64,000 nt of DNA from Streptococcus sobrinus DSM 20742 = ATCC 33478 (GCF_000686605.1 NZ_JMLC01000005.1:1-64000), one strand, 5' to 3'; counted from the first letter of the stretch, positions 34,191 through 46,261 are shown. A program made the numbers and translations. Notes: generated from the letters alone by a model not told the origin.

Positions 34191-36530
34191 ATGAAATTAT
34201 TAGAAACAATCAAAGAAGGGGCCAAGAAATTTGGCCAGAAATTTTTGACTTCAAATAAAAAACAAAAGAAGAGAGGCCCTGCTAAGGCAGAGTCTGCCGA
34301 TGGTGATGAACTGTCCATGACCCAAAAATTAGAGTCGGTTCCAGTGCACGAAAGTGCCTATCACCGCAGTCATGCGCCTCATCATCAGAGTCGACTGGAC
34401 AAGTTGGTTGAGAAATACCCTAAGCTGGCCTTTCTCAAGATTATCATTCCCGACAAGCAGTCTTGGATTCGGCGTTTCTGGCGGCGGTACAACCTCAGCC
34501 GAATTTTAGCCATTGCTGTTGCAGGTTTTGTTCTCTTTACAGCGGCTTATCTTTTCTACCTGGCCAAGACCACCAATGTCTCTGACCTCCAGGATGCCCT
34601 CAAATCCTCGACAGTTATTTATGACCGCAAGGGTAAGGAAGCCGGCACCCTCATGGGAAATAAGGGAACCTATGTCGAGCTGGACCAGATTTCTGATGAC
34701 TTGGAACATGCGGTGATTGCAACCGAGGATCGGACCTTTTATAAGAACCACGGTATCAACTATAAACACTTCGTTCTAGCCATTCTGACTGCTGGTCATT
34801 TTGGGGGTGGCTCAACCATTACCCAACAGTTAGCTAAAAATGCCTACCTCAGTCAGGAGCAGACAGTCACGCGGAAGGCCAAGGAATTTTTCCTAGCGGT
34901 CGAGCTTAATAAGAAGTATTCCAAGAAGCAAATTCTAACCATGTATCTCAACAATGCCTACTTTGGTAATGGGGTCTGGGGAGTTGAAGATGCCAGTCAG
35001 AAATACTTTGGGACTTCAGCGGCCAATCTAACCACCGACGAGGCCGCCACTCTAGCCGGTATGCTCAAGGGACCGGGAATCTATAATCCCCTCTATTCCA
35101 CAGAAAATGCGACTAACCGCCGCAATACCGTTCTCCAGAACATGGTCAATGCAGGCTATCTCAAGGAGGCAGATGCCAAATCCTTTAAGGCCGTTGACAT
35201 GTCCAGCCGCCTTCAGGACACCTGTTCGGGTAAGGATGAGAAGTATAATTACCCGTCCTACTTTGATGCGGTGGTCAACGAGGCCATCAATAAATACGGC
35301 ATATCAGAAAAAGACATCCTCAACAACGGTTACAAGATTTATACTGAATTAGACACCAACTACCAGGATGGTATGCAGACGGTCTATGCAGACACTTCCC
35401 TCTTTCCAACCTCACCAACAGATGGCTCATCTGCCCAGTCCGCTAGCGTAGCTATTGATCCATCGACTGGGGGCGTTCGCAGTCTGGTTGTTCGCCTTAA
35501 CTCAACCGATAATCCGACCTTTAGGGCCTACAATTATGCCACCCAGTCTTCTCGCAGTCCGGGTTCGACCATCAAGCCTCTGGTGGTCTATTCACCAGCT
35601 GTAACTGAAGGCTACGATATTGATGAAGACCTGCCCAATACGGTTCAAGATTATGATGGTTATGCCCCATCCAACTACGGTGGCATTGAATCTGAGAAGG
35701 TCCCTATGTATCAGGCCTTAGCCAACTCCTACAACATTCCAGCCGTCTATCTCCTGCATGAAATGGGCGTGGATACGGCCTTTGATTATGGTAAGAAATT
35801 TGGCCTCAATATGGACAAGGTGCCTAAAAATCTGGGGGTTGCCCTAGGTGGCAGTGTCACCACCAATCCTTTGGAGATGGCCCAAGCCTATTCGACCTTT
35901 GCTAATGGCGGGGTTATGAACGAGTCCCACTTTATTACCAAGATTGAGACGGCTTCAGGCAAATCTGTGGTTGAGTACAAAAAGGCTTCGTCGCGTGTCG
36001 TCAGCAAGTCGGTCAGTGACAAGATGACCAGCATGATGCTGGGTACCTTCTCCAACGGGACAGCGGTCAGTGCCAATGCTTATGGCTATACCATGGCTGG
36101 TAAGACTGGGACTACCGAGACCAGCTTCAACGAAGACCTGATTGGTGATGAGTGGGTCATCGGCTACACGCCTGACGTGGTTATTGCTCAGTGGATGGGC
36201 TTTGAGCACACCGATGAAAATCACTATATAATTGATAATTACGGAGCTTCGGACAATGTTTTCAGTCAGACTGCCAGCTACATTCTCCCTTATACCAAGG
36301 GAACAGAATTCACCCAAAAGAATGCCTATGCTTCTGACGGCCAAGACTTGACCTATGATGCTAGCAATAAGAACAGTAGTAGTAATTCCGATGAATCAAA
36401 GGGAATTATTGATAAAATTCAGGATGCTGCCGATGATGCTAAGAAGAAGGTCGACAAGGCTGTTGATGATTCAGGTATTGTTGAAAAAGCCAAGGATGCT
36501 TGGAATACCATCAAGGGATGGTTTGAGTAA
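34191..36530 (+). CDS. pbp2A: Bifunctional penicillin-binding protein 2A (class A)
   Basis: A 779-residue class A PBP, making and cross-linking peptidoglycan. A basic cytosolic tail (about 1-105) precedes one membrane helix (about 107-127). The glycosyltransferase domain has EDRTFYKNHGIN and GGSTITQQLAKNAY. The transpeptidase domain has SPGSTIKP (SxxK), ANSYNIP (SxN) and AGKTGTTE (KTG). The C-terminus is Ser/Asn/Asp/Lys-rich. I use ATG 34191, matching the family start MKLLE; there is no Shine-Dalgarno sequence. Followed by rpmG-secE, the usual streptococcal order. Confidence 0.96.
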   Translation: MKLLETIKEGAKKFGQKFLTSNKKQKKRGPAKAESADGDELSMTQKLESVPVHESAYHRSHAPHHQSRLDKLVEKYPKLAFLKIIIPDKQSWIRRFWRRYNLSRILAIAVAGFVLFTAAYLFYLAKTTNVSDLQDALKSSTVIYDRKGKEAGTLMGNKGTYVELDQISDDLEHAVIATEDRTFYKNHGINYKHFVLAILTAGHFGGGSTITQQLAKNAYLSQEQTVTRKAKEFFLAVELNKKYSKKQILTMYLNNAYFGNGVWGVEDASQKYFGTSAANLTTDEAATLAGMLKGPGIYNPLYSTENATNRRNTVLQNMVNAGYLKEADAKSFKAVDMSSRLQDTCSGKDEKYNYPSYFDAVVNEAINKYGISEKDILNNGYKIYTELDTNYQDGMQTVYADTSLFPTSPTDGSSAQSASVAIDPSTGGVRSLVVRLNSTDNPTFRAYNYATQSSRSPGSTIKPLVVYSPAVTEGYDIDEDLPNTVQDYDGYAPSNYGGIESEKVPMYQALANSYNIPAVYLLHEMGVDTAFDYGKKFGLNMDKVPKNLGVALGGSVTTNPLEMAQAYSTFANGGVMNESHFITKIETASGKSVVEYKKASSRVVSKSVSDKMTSMMLGTFSNGTAVSANAYGYTMAGKTGTTETSFNEDLIGDEWVIGYTPDVVIAQWMGFEHTDENHYIIDNYGASDNVFSQTASYILPYTKGTEFTQKNAYASDGQDLTYDASNKNSSSNSDESKGIIDKIQDAADDAKKKVDKAVDDSGIVEKAKDAWNTIKGWFE

Positions 36531-36621
36531 GTTCTTGGCTTAGGAAAAACATTGAATTCGCCTAATCCTAATATTCACGGGAGCAAACCTTGCCCGTCGG
36601 CAGGCATATCATCACATAAAG

Positions 36622-36656
36622 AAAGTTAGGGGAGCCAGTCTCCCCTAACTTTTTTA
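36622..36656 (+). terminator. pbp2A terminator
   Basis: A perfect 13-bp stem AAAGTTAGGGGAG / CTCCCCTAACTTT (36622-36634, 36640-36652) and a T-run. Confidence 0.95.
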
Positions 36657-36828
36657 GCCCAAAATAGTCGTAGAGAAGGCCAAGTGGAAAATGATAAAGG
36701 CCCCTCCTCCTTAACTGTCAAGAAGCGGTGGGTGAGTCTGAATCTTATTCCATGAAACAGTGCAAGGCCTTGACTTGCCTGCCAGCTTAATTCATGGTAA
36801 AATGATTAAGATTAAAACGGAGGCAATC

Positions 36829-36981
36829 ATGTCGCAGAAAAAAGCCAGCCTAGCTTGCTCGGAATGTGGCTCACGCAATTATTCAATCAGTGTGAGTTCT
36901 ACACCAAAGCCGACTCGCTTGGAAGTAAACAAATATTGTAAACATTGTAAGAAATATACCCTGCATAAGGAAACCCGCTAG
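36829..36981 (+). CDS. rpmG: Ribosomal protein L33, zinc-binding form
   Basis: A 50-residue ribosomal protein. Two Cys pairs, CSEC and CKHC, make it the zinc-ribbon (C+) type; streptococci also carry C- copies elsewhere. CGGAGGC precedes ATG 36829. Located between pbp2A and secE, as in other streptococci; the strong terminator upstream implies its own promoter. Confidence 0.95.
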   Translation: MSQKKASLACSECGSRNYSISVSSTPKPTRLEVNKYCKHCKKYTLHKETR

Positions 36982-37006
36982 TTAGCTAGCAGAAAGAGAG
37001 AGAAGC

Positions 37007-37180
37007 GTGAAATTTTTAGCCGGAATTTTTCAAATTTTAGAACATACTAGTTGGCCTACGCCAAGACAACGTTGGAAGGACTTCTTCGCAATTTTGGAAT
37101 ATACCTTATTCTTTACGGTAATCATTTATGCATTTGATTTTGTCCTGGTTGGGGAGTTAATTACCTCCTACAAAATGTAA
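37007..37180 (+). CDS. secE: Preprotein translocase subunit SecE
   Basis: A 57-residue single-span subunit of the SecYEG channel, too short for routine gene calling. It starts with GTG behind AGAGAGAAG and begins MKFLAGIFQILEHTSWPTP. The conserved cytosolic amphipathic part (WPTPRQRWKDF) is followed by one membrane helix (about 31-50, YTLFFTVIIYAFDFVLVG). It lies 25 nt after rpmG. A strong terminator follows, so nusG, normally the next gene, is not read through here. Confidence 0.93.
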   Translation: MKFLAGIFQILEHTSWPTPRQRWKDFFAILEYTLFFTVIIYAFDFVLVGELITSYKM

Positions 37181-37204
37181 ACCTACCTTTTAAATAAGAA
37201 CAGA

Positions 37205-37234
37205 AAAAAACCTAGCAAGGACGCTAGGTTTTTT
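37205..37234. terminator. Bidirectional terminator after secE
   Basis: CCTAGC (37211-37216) / GCTAGG (37223-37228), flanked by an A-run and a T-run. It separates secE from the minus-strand insert. Confidence 0.9.
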
Positions 37235-37262
37235 GTCTGTAATGAGGGAGTCTTGCTTATCC

Positions 37263-38282
37263 CTACTGATCCGCTAGGCTCCTTAGCCCCTCTTCTAACA
37301 TGCTCATGACTAAAAGTGTTTCTTGATCTTTAACCAATTTATTGGCTCCCTCTTCTAGGGTCTCGTAGAGGGTCTGGTAGTAAAGGCTATAGTCGCCTAC
37401 CTCGGAAACGACCTTTTCTTGATGGTAGTTACCTTGAACATCCAGATAGGTTAAGCTGCCGTAGTCCTCAGGTCTATCTAAGCCAAAGTCTGCATGATCT
37501 GGTAGGTAGAAATGTTTGAGGTCCTCTTCCTGTCGGTCTTTTTTAGCCTTAATAAAAGTCCCCTTTTTGCCGTAAAGGGCAAAGCTAGGGCGGGCTTGAA
37601 GCCTAAAGTAGCTAGACTTGACAGAAACTTTGCAGGCACCATAATAGAGATCCAGATCAAAATAGTCATTCATTCGTTCTGACCCCAAGAGCTGGCGAAC
37701 ATCATAGTGAACCTGCTCAGGGGGACCAAAGAGGGAGATGACCTGATCTAAGGTATGACAAGCATGGGTGTAGAGGAAGCTCTCTTCCGGTTTGAAGGAC
37801 TTGTTGGATTCAGGCACTTGGGGACGGTAATAGTCAAAATGCATTTCCATCTCGAGTAAGTCCCCCAATTTTCCACTAGCTAAGACTTTTTGGACCGTCA
37901 AAAAATCTGAGTCAAAGCGTCAATTTTGGTAGGCTTGGACAACTAGCCCCTGGGATTTAGCGAATTCAAAGAGTTCCCTGGCTTGGGCAAGATTATTCGT
38001 AAAGGGCTTTTCAACCAAGACATTTTTGCCAGCCTCAAGGCAGGTCTTGGCCAATTCATAGTGGGCAGACTGGGGCGTACAGATGGCTACTAGGCTAATT
38101 TCAGGGTCACTTAAAATATCATCTAGGTCGTGCGTGTAGTGAATGCCTTCTAATTCTGGCCAGCTGCTGTTGCTGCGTTGATAGATGGTCTTTACCAGAA
38201 TTTTGTCAGCCAACTTTCTCACAAACGGCAGATGATAGCGATTGGTGCTCTTACCATTTCCAATATAAGCCATGGTTAACAT
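37263..38282 (-). pseudogene. Gfo/Idh/MocA-family oxidoreductase with internal stop
   Basis: A sugar or inositol dehydrogenase-like protein of about 339 codons. MAYIGNGKSTNRYHLPFVRK near the start and CTPQSAHYELA and VLVEKPFTNN in the Rossmann domain are typical. One in-frame TGA at 37920-37922 interrupts YQN-stop-RFDSDF, where family members carry Arg, so CGA to TGA is the likely change. The rest of the frame is open and well preserved, so the inactivation looks recent. A downstream restart at 37901 would lack the NAD domain. Confidence 0.88.
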
Positions 38283-38524
38283 AGGAGAAGCTCCTCTCTA
38301 ACGGTGTTAAAGTATTTATTAAAAGAATGATGGACTTAGAGTTGTTCGGAGGTGATTTACATGATTGCTTACTTTCATAGATGAAGGCCCAGTCTCACCC
38401 TACTCACATTTTTTGGCTGAGAGCAAATTCCTCAAGCGACTCTAGCTCTGCCAGCAATGGCAGATAGGCTTATTGTAACCTTTTTTCAAGCATGAGCAAA
38501 GGATTTTTGCCTGATGAGCAAAAT

Positions 38525-38556
38525 AAAACCCCCGAGACCTTAGTCTCAAGGATTGT
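38525..38556 (-). terminator. Terminator of the minus-strand membrane protein gene
   Basis: GAGAC / GTCTC core with flanking C/G pairs. On the minus strand it is followed by GGGGGTTTTATTTT. Confidence 0.7.
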
Positions 38557-38562
38557 CAATGA

Positions 38563-39648
38563 TTATCCAGCTTGAAAGCCGCTAGTACCTGAATTAGAAC
38601 TACTATTGTCATTGCCATCGTCATATTGTTCTTTCACATAGTCTTCAAGATTCTTGTAGCTCTTTTGGACCTTAGAACGGACGCTTTTTGCTTGGGATGT
38701 AGACATAGAGCGATAGGTTTCTCTGTAGTAAGGTTTAGAACCATCGTAATAGACAAAGATTAGTTCATCCCCTTTCCTAAAGTATCTTACCTTATAGTCG
38801 TCAAGACTTTCTGACTTTTCTGGTTTGCTAGGTGAATACAGGTAAGCATAGTCGTCATCAGTTCGGTGCGAAGCTGTTTGCTTTTGCTTATTGACAGTCA
38901 AAGTTCTTGTTGGATGTTCGTAGGAGGAGAAAGATACGGAATCACTACTAGCATCAAAGTAATTATAAAGAACGAAATTCCCGTCTTTATTGGATAGGTA
39001 GTATTTAAAGGTTACTTCACTGCTATCACTACCTGCGCGAGTGTCCTTATCATCCTTAAAATTTCCATTCTCGTAGTAGGTATCCCAGTCACCATCCTTA
39101 TAGTAGGCAGATTCTTTGAGCTCCCAATCACCATTAGCAAGCTTGGTAGTGAGTTGTCTTTGAGAATGATGTCCCCAGAAGCCAGCCCCTAGTAGCGCTA
39201 AGGCGATAAGAACCATAATACCGATGTTGAGCCAAAGGGGCCAGCCCTTCTTGCCCCCCTTTTTCTTGAAGACTTGCCCCATCTTTTTGAAGGCAGAGGT
39301 TTTATTGGCCTGTCGCGCAACTGATGCTGCAGCCAGCGGTTGACCTTGGACAAGGGGAGCGGTAGGATTAGTTGTACCTGCTGGGGCATTCGGTGTTGCT
39401 ACTCCTGTATTGATAGCTTGGTTAGCTGGTTGAGTTTGCAGAGGAGTTGAAGCCTGAGTTTGAGGGGCAGCGGTCTGCTCAGGAATTGCCTGATTAGGAA
39501 TTTCTTGGGCCTTAGCTTGCTCAGTAGCTTGGACAGTTGTCTCAGGTTTAAATTCACCAGCCGAAGCAGCCTTTTGATAATCCTCCGGCAGAGGTTTCCG
39601 TCCTTGAGTTAGTTCGAAAAACTCGGCCCATTCTTTTTCATTCATCAT
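38563..39648 (-). CDS. Membrane protein with Pro/Gln-rich linker and extracellular domain
   Basis: A 361-residue protein of unknown function. The N-terminal short domain (NEKEWAEFFELTQGRKPLPE, about residues 3-22) resembles one repeated at the start of several streptococcal membrane proteins. A Pro/Gln/Thr/Ala-rich linker (about 35-115), a basic patch (KKKGGKKG), one membrane helix (about 138-158) and an extracellular domain rich in Tyr, Asp, Ser and Lys follow. The tail is Asn/Ser/Gly-rich. The start is ATG 39648 behind AAGGAG. It and the dead oxidoreductase form the insert between secE and nusG. Confidence 0.75.
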   Translation of the reverse strand: MMNEKEWAEFFELTQGRKPLPEDYQKAASAGEFKPETTVQATEQAKAQEIPNQAIPEQTAAPQTQASTPLQTQPANQAINTGVATPNAPAGTTNPTAPLVQGQPLAAASVARQANKTSAFKKMGQVFKKKGGKKGWPLWLNIGIMVLIALALLGAGFWGHHSQRQLTTKLANGDWELKESAYYKDGDWDTYYENGNFKDDKDTRAGSDSSEVTFKYYLSNKDGNFVLYNYFDASSDSVSFSSYEHPTRTLTVNKQKQTASHRTDDDYAYLYSPSKPEKSESLDDYKVRYFRKGDELIFVYYDGSKPYYRETYRSMSTSQAKSVRSKVQKSYKNLEDYVKEQYDDGNDNSSSNSGTSGFQAG

Positions 39649-39761
39649 AGTAATGGTCTCCTTAGTTAAATTTTCTCCTAAAAGAGTCAGATAGCAATAG
39701 TATATCATTTTTTGGTAAATTTTAAAAATTAGGAGGAAATTCTTTCTAAGTGCCAGAAATG

Positions 39762-39802
39762 TGCTATAATAAGGTGGCAAAGCCAAAGGAAGGCTTTTTT
39801 AT
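39762..39802 (+). promoter_or_regulatory. nusG promoter and leader hairpin
   Basis: Extended -10 TGC-TATAAT (TATAAT at 39765-39770). The leader begins with AAAGCC...GGCTTT (39779-39784, 39792-39797) then a T-run, a terminator-like or pause hairpin at the very 5' end of the transcript. The start codon follows about 45 nt later. Confidence 0.65.
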
Positions 39803-39843
39803 ATTGCTCTTGGTAACTAAGAAGGAATGAAAGGAAAATTAAA

Positions 39844-40386
39844 ATGCTAGATTCATTTGATAAGGGCTGGTTTGTCCTGCAAACTTATTCAGGTTACGAA
39901 AATAAGGTCAAGGAGAACCTCTTACAGCGTGCGCAAACCTACAATATGACCGAAAATATCCTGCGCGTGGAGATTCCCACTCAAACCGTTAATGTTGAGA
40001 AGAATGGTAAGACAAAAGAAGTGGAGGAAAATCGCTTCCCAGGTTATGTTTTGGTTGAAATGGTCATGACCGATGATGCTTGGTTTGTCGTTCGGAATAC
40101 TCCGAACGTTACCGGCTTTGTCGGATCTCACGGGAACCGTTCAAAGCCAACCCCGCTCTTGGAAGAAGAAATTCGTCAAATTTTAGTCTCAATGGGGCAA
40201 ACAGTTGAAGTCTTCGACACTAATATCAAGATCGGTGATGTCGTGCAAATCATTGATGGAGCCTTTATGGGACAAGAAGGTCGCGTAATCGAAATCGAAA
40301 ATAACAAGGTCAAAATCATGATTAACATGTTCGGCTCCGAAACCGCCGCCGAAGTAGAGCTCTATCAAATTGCCGAGCTAAATTAA
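39844..40386 (+). CDS. nusG: Transcription termination/antitermination factor NusG
   Basis: A 180-residue general elongation factor that binds RNA polymerase. The NGN domain begins KGWFVLQTYSGYENKVKEN and includes RFPGYVLVEM. The C-terminal KOW domain has VVQIIDGAFMGQEGRVIEI. In related streptococci it directly follows secE; here it has its own promoter after a 2.6-kb insert. Confidence 0.97.
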   Translation: MLDSFDKGWFVLQTYSGYENKVKENLLQRAQTYNMTENILRVEIPTQTVNVEKNGKTKEVEENRFPGYVLVEMVMTDDAWFVVRNTPNVTGFVGSHGNRSKPTPLLEEEIRQILVSMGQTVEVFDTNIKIGDVVQIIDGAFMGQEGRVIEIENNKVKIMINMFGSETAAEVELYQIAELN

Positions 40387-40393
40387 GATAAAA

Positions 40394-40432
40394 AGCTGAG
40401 TCTAGGAAAACTCCTTGGCTCAGTTGTTTTTT
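40394..40432. terminator. nusG terminator
   Basis: AGCTGAG ... GGCTCAGTT with an inner TAGGA/TCCT stem and a T-run; it lies between the convergent nusG and cfa genes. Confidence 0.75.
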
Positions 40433-40434
40433 GT

Positions 40435-41599
<1,165 letters not shown>

Positions 41600-41790
41600 C
41601 TAATCATAATAAGCTCATTATAGTCCTCCCAAAGCACGATGGTAAATGATTGGCTTGGTCATTAGACAGAATAGACATACCTGTCCAATTTATTTGTAAG
41701 GTTCTTGCTTAAGGCTCTTTTATTTCCAAAACTTGCATCCCTTCTTTATTTGGTCTATGATAGAAAGAAAGTTTAAAGTGAGGTATCACC

Positions 41791-42135
41791 ATGTCAAGTT
41801 TTGCTGAAGCTGTTGCCGCCTTTGAGGAAATTTCCGCACAAGCAGCTAAAGAAAGGATTGATTCCAAGGGAAAATTTATCCTCTTTGTCGGTCGTCCGAC
41901 CTGCCCTTTCTGTCGTCGCTTTGCCCCTAAGTTGGCCCAAGTCGTTCAAGAAACTAGAGCCAAGGTTGCCTATCTTCACAGTGAGGATATGAGCCAAATT
42001 GAAGAAATTGCTGCCCTGCGGAAGCGTTACGGTATTGCGACTGTTCCGGGCCTCCTAGTGGCCAAAAATGGCTCAGTCAAGGTAGTCTGCGACTCCTCTC
42101 TAGACCCCGAGGATATTAAAGACTTTATCGCCTGA
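41791..42135 (+). CDS. Thioredoxin-like protein (bacteriocin accessory type)
   Basis: A 114-residue thioredoxin fold with active site RPTCPFCRRFAPKL (CPFC, Cys about 37 and 40) and the cis-Pro in ATVPGLLVA. Such proteins are often named bacteriocin transport accessory proteins, though many, like this one, stand far from bacteriocin genes. Possible role: disulphide exchange on exported peptides. It converges on gshF. Confidence 0.82.
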   Translation: MSSFAEAVAAFEEISAQAAKERIDSKGKFILFVGRPTCPFCRRFAPKLAQVVQETRAKVAYLHSEDMSQIEEIAALRKRYGIATVPGLLVAKNGSVKVVCDSSLDPEDIKDFIA

Positions 42136-42147
42136 TGGCATTTATAA

Positions 42148-42189
42148 AAAAGGCTCTGCCAGTTTTTTTACTAGCAGAGTCTTTCTTTA
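42148..42189. terminator. Bidirectional terminator between thioredoxin-like gene and gshF
   Basis: AGGCTCTGC (42151-42159) / GCAGAGTCT (42174-42182) with A-run before and T-run after. Confidence 0.85.
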
Positions 42190-44442
42190 TTATACTTCTG
42201 GGAAGAGCTTTTCAACGACCTTGGTGGTGATGACTTGACCAGGTCCCTTGGCACAATAGGTGTGCATATACATGAGGGGGTTAAAGTTGAGCTCAATACA
42301 GGTGGCATTCCTAGCCTCCTTAGTGTAAGGCAGGCTGTAGTCTGGGATAATTAAGTCCACCCCGCAGACCCAGGCTCCCATGGCCTTGGTCATCTGAGCC
42401 GCCAGTTCCAAGTAAGAAGGGTGCATCTCTTCGGTCATGTCAATGGAATCTCCACCAGTTGAGATATTGGAATTTTCTCTCAGATTGACACGAACATCCT
42501 TGTCAGGAATAGAGTCTAAACCGTAGCCCTGCTGGTCCAGCATCAATTGCTCAATCTCTCCTAACTGAATTTTTTCTAAGGGAGAGCGGTGGCCAGTTCC
42601 CCGCAGGGGATTGGCGTTTTTCTTTTCTACTAGTTGGGCGATGGTGGATTTACCGTCACCAACAACATTAGCCGCCTGACGCTCGACCACTCCCAGGGTC
42701 TCGCCATCCAGAACGAAGAAACGATACTCAGTCCCTGGGATAAATTCCTCAATCAAAACACTCTCATCCTCAGCAAAGGCCAGCTCCAGAGCCTTTTGGT
42801 AGTCTACCCGACTGGCCCCTTCCTTGAAAATGGAAATGCCTAGTCCAAAATTAGTGGACTTGGGTTTGATGACAATGGCCTTGGTGGCAAAGTTAGGGTA
42901 GGCGCTCAGGGCTTCTCCCAGCTGGTTAAATTCAGCCCCTGCAGGGACAGGAAAACCGGCCTTCTGCAAGATTTTCTTGGTGACAGTTTTATTTTCCATA
43001 GCTAGGGGAACGATAAAATTATCCTTGGCTGTCATATTGCCATCTTTGACGTATTCAATATGGTCACCCACCGAGAGCTTCAAAAATTGGTCGGACTCAT
43101 CTAAGATTTCCAAGTTGATGCCCTTTTGGATGGTATCAAACATAATCAGCTGGGTTGAGAGCTCCATACCTTCAAAGCCCTTGAGGGCATAAGGAGCCTG
43201 CCAGGCTAAATAACTAAAACTTTGGCCCTGACTGCGACCAAATTCTTCCAGCGACCCATCCTTGATTTCCTTGACTAGACGACCACCAATAGTCAAGCTG
43301 GGGTCAGCCAACTGTTTCTCCAGCTTATCAACCAACTGACAATAGTAGCTAGGGACTTGGAAGTGCCTAATCAGTTCTCGCATAGCTGAGATGATTGATG
43401 AACTATCAGCCTCCCTAGGCAATTTAGCCAAGGGATGGGCTCTAGCGACTTGCTCATTAAGTTCCTCAGCACTTTGCAACTCTTGGTTAACGGTTTGGGG
43501 ACCATCCAACCAGAGCAGAGCCAGGGCCAGAAGGTGAACCGTGTCCAAGGTCTCCTGAGCAATCCCCTGTTGGTCAAAGGGGTCAATGTCAAAGCAACGA
43601 AATTCTAAGTAGGTGATGCCTTGGCTAAGATAGTCCCGACTCCGTTTAGCTCCCCGCAGGCGAACTGGGGAGTAGAATTCTTTTTCGGCAATGAGACGAC
43701 CATCGGCCACACAGGCCTCAATGTCCTCTACGTACTGCTCCAAGCTACTGTAGGACACTTTGACAGAATCATGATTGACATAGCCTAGAGAGCTGTTGCG
43801 AATGGAGCGAAGGGGACCGTCCAATTCTTGGTCAAAAAATCCTTTTTCAGCAAGAGGAGTAGCCCCGTAGAGGTAGGTTAGAAGCCAGCGGTATTTGATA
43901 AAGTTCTGGGCCAGTTTGAGGTAGAGGTCATTTTTAAAGGTAGCCAGATTCTTGTAACCACTGAGCTTAAAGAGTTGGTTCAGCAAATCTTGCCCCAGGC
44001 CATAATTATAGTGGATACCTGAAATGGTCTGCAATCTTTTGCCATAGACCTTGGCCAGATGCTGACGATAGCGACGCTCGAAGTCGTCCTCCAGTTGGGC
44101 AATGACAATCTCTTCTTCTGAGACCTGGGGTGGCATGGACAGGGGCCAAAGGTAGTCCTCCTTGTTTAAGCTACGACCGGCAACATCGGCAATCCCAGTT
44201 AGAAAACGTCGGGCTTCTTTGGTTGAGCTAGCAATAGGCGTAATCAGTTCAATCTGAGGCTCGCTGTAGTCGGTCTGGATATAAGGATGGAAATTGCGGG
44301 AGCCCAGTTTTTCGGGATGGGGTTTTTGGGATAAACGGTTAGTCTGGCGATCAATCCGCAAACTTTCGTGTTCGAGACCAAAAGTCCCCTGAAGAATTGG
44401 CAGGCTGGTGGGGCTATCTTGTAAGAGCTGGTCGACGGTCAT
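42190..44442 (-). CDS. gshF: Bifunctional glutathione synthetase GshF (GshAB)
   Basis: A 750-residue fusion making glutathione in two steps. The N-terminal glutamate-cysteine ligase half (about 1-470) has GTFGLEHESLRID and ISGIHYNYGLG. The C-terminal ATP-grasp half (about 490-750) has KTVTKKILQKAGFPVPAG, VLIEEFIPGTEYRFFVLDG and CIELNFNPLMYMH. This fused form is typical of streptococci and some Pasteurellaceae. A single gene, convergent with the thioredoxin-like gene. Confidence 0.96.
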   Translation of the reverse strand: MTVDQLLQDSPTSLPILQGTFGLEHESLRIDRQTNRLSQKPHPEKLGSRNFHPYIQTDYSEPQIELITPIASSTKEARRFLTGIADVAGRSLNKEDYLWPLSMPPQVSEEEIVIAQLEDDFERRYRQHLAKVYGKRLQTISGIHYNYGLGQDLLNQLFKLSGYKNLATFKNDLYLKLAQNFIKYRWLLTYLYGATPLAEKGFFDQELDGPLRSIRNSSLGYVNHDSVKVSYSSLEQYVEDIEACVADGRLIAEKEFYSPVRLRGAKRSRDYLSQGITYLEFRCFDIDPFDQQGIAQETLDTVHLLALALLWLDGPQTVNQELQSAEELNEQVARAHPLAKLPREADSSSIISAMRELIRHFQVPSYYCQLVDKLEKQLADPSLTIGGRLVKEIKDGSLEEFGRSQGQSFSYLAWQAPYALKGFEGMELSTQLIMFDTIQKGINLEILDESDQFLKLSVGDHIEYVKDGNMTAKDNFIVPLAMENKTVTKKILQKAGFPVPAGAEFNQLGEALSAYPNFATKAIVIKPKSTNFGLGISIFKEGASRVDYQKALELAFAEDESVLIEEFIPGTEYRFFVLDGETLGVVERQAANVVGDGKSTIAQLVEKKNANPLRGTGHRSPLEKIQLGEIEQLMLDQQGYGLDSIPDKDVRVNLRENSNISTGGDSIDMTEEMHPSYLELAAQMTKAMGAWVCGVDLIIPDYSLPYTKEARNATCIELNFNPLMYMHTYCAKGPGQVITTKVVEKLFPEV

Positions 44443-44587
44443 AAAATCTCCTTTACTTGCAGTGCCTTATCAGAAAAAAAGTCAATCTTATCTCCACTAT
44501 ACAACGAAAAACCTTGACTTTCAAACTTCGGCTATAAATTGGTCATAATTTTTCCTTATGATAAAAGAGAAAATACTAGAATTTTAA

Positions 44588-46078
<1,491 letters not shown>

Positions 46079-46089
46079 GACAGTAAGAC

Positions 46090-46123
46090 AGAGTCCTTGG
46101 GAATTTTTCCAAGGGCTTTTTCT
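46090..46123 (+). terminator. purA terminator
   Basis: AGTCCTTGG (46092-46100) / CCAAGGGCT (46109-46117) and a T-run. Confidence 0.88.
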
Positions 46124-46261
46124 ATGCTTGATTTTTGGTCTGCAGTCATTTTTGGAACAAAGTGATTGACAGCAGTTCCCTAAAGTTTTAGAATTTAACC
46201 TGTAATAAAAATAGTAACAAAATAGAGTGAGTCGAAAACTCAAGCTCCTAAGGAGGTTTAT

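Noticed and set aside
37920..37922. In-frame TGA read as selenocysteine
   Set aside because: The family carries Arg at this position, no hairpin of SECIS type was seen after it, and selenoprotein machinery is not expected in streptococci.
38355..38381. Tiny ORF (MIAYFHR) behind a perfect GGAGGTGA
   Set aside because: Only seven codons; no promoter or hairpin partner was recognised, so it cannot be supported as a gene despite the strong ribosome site.
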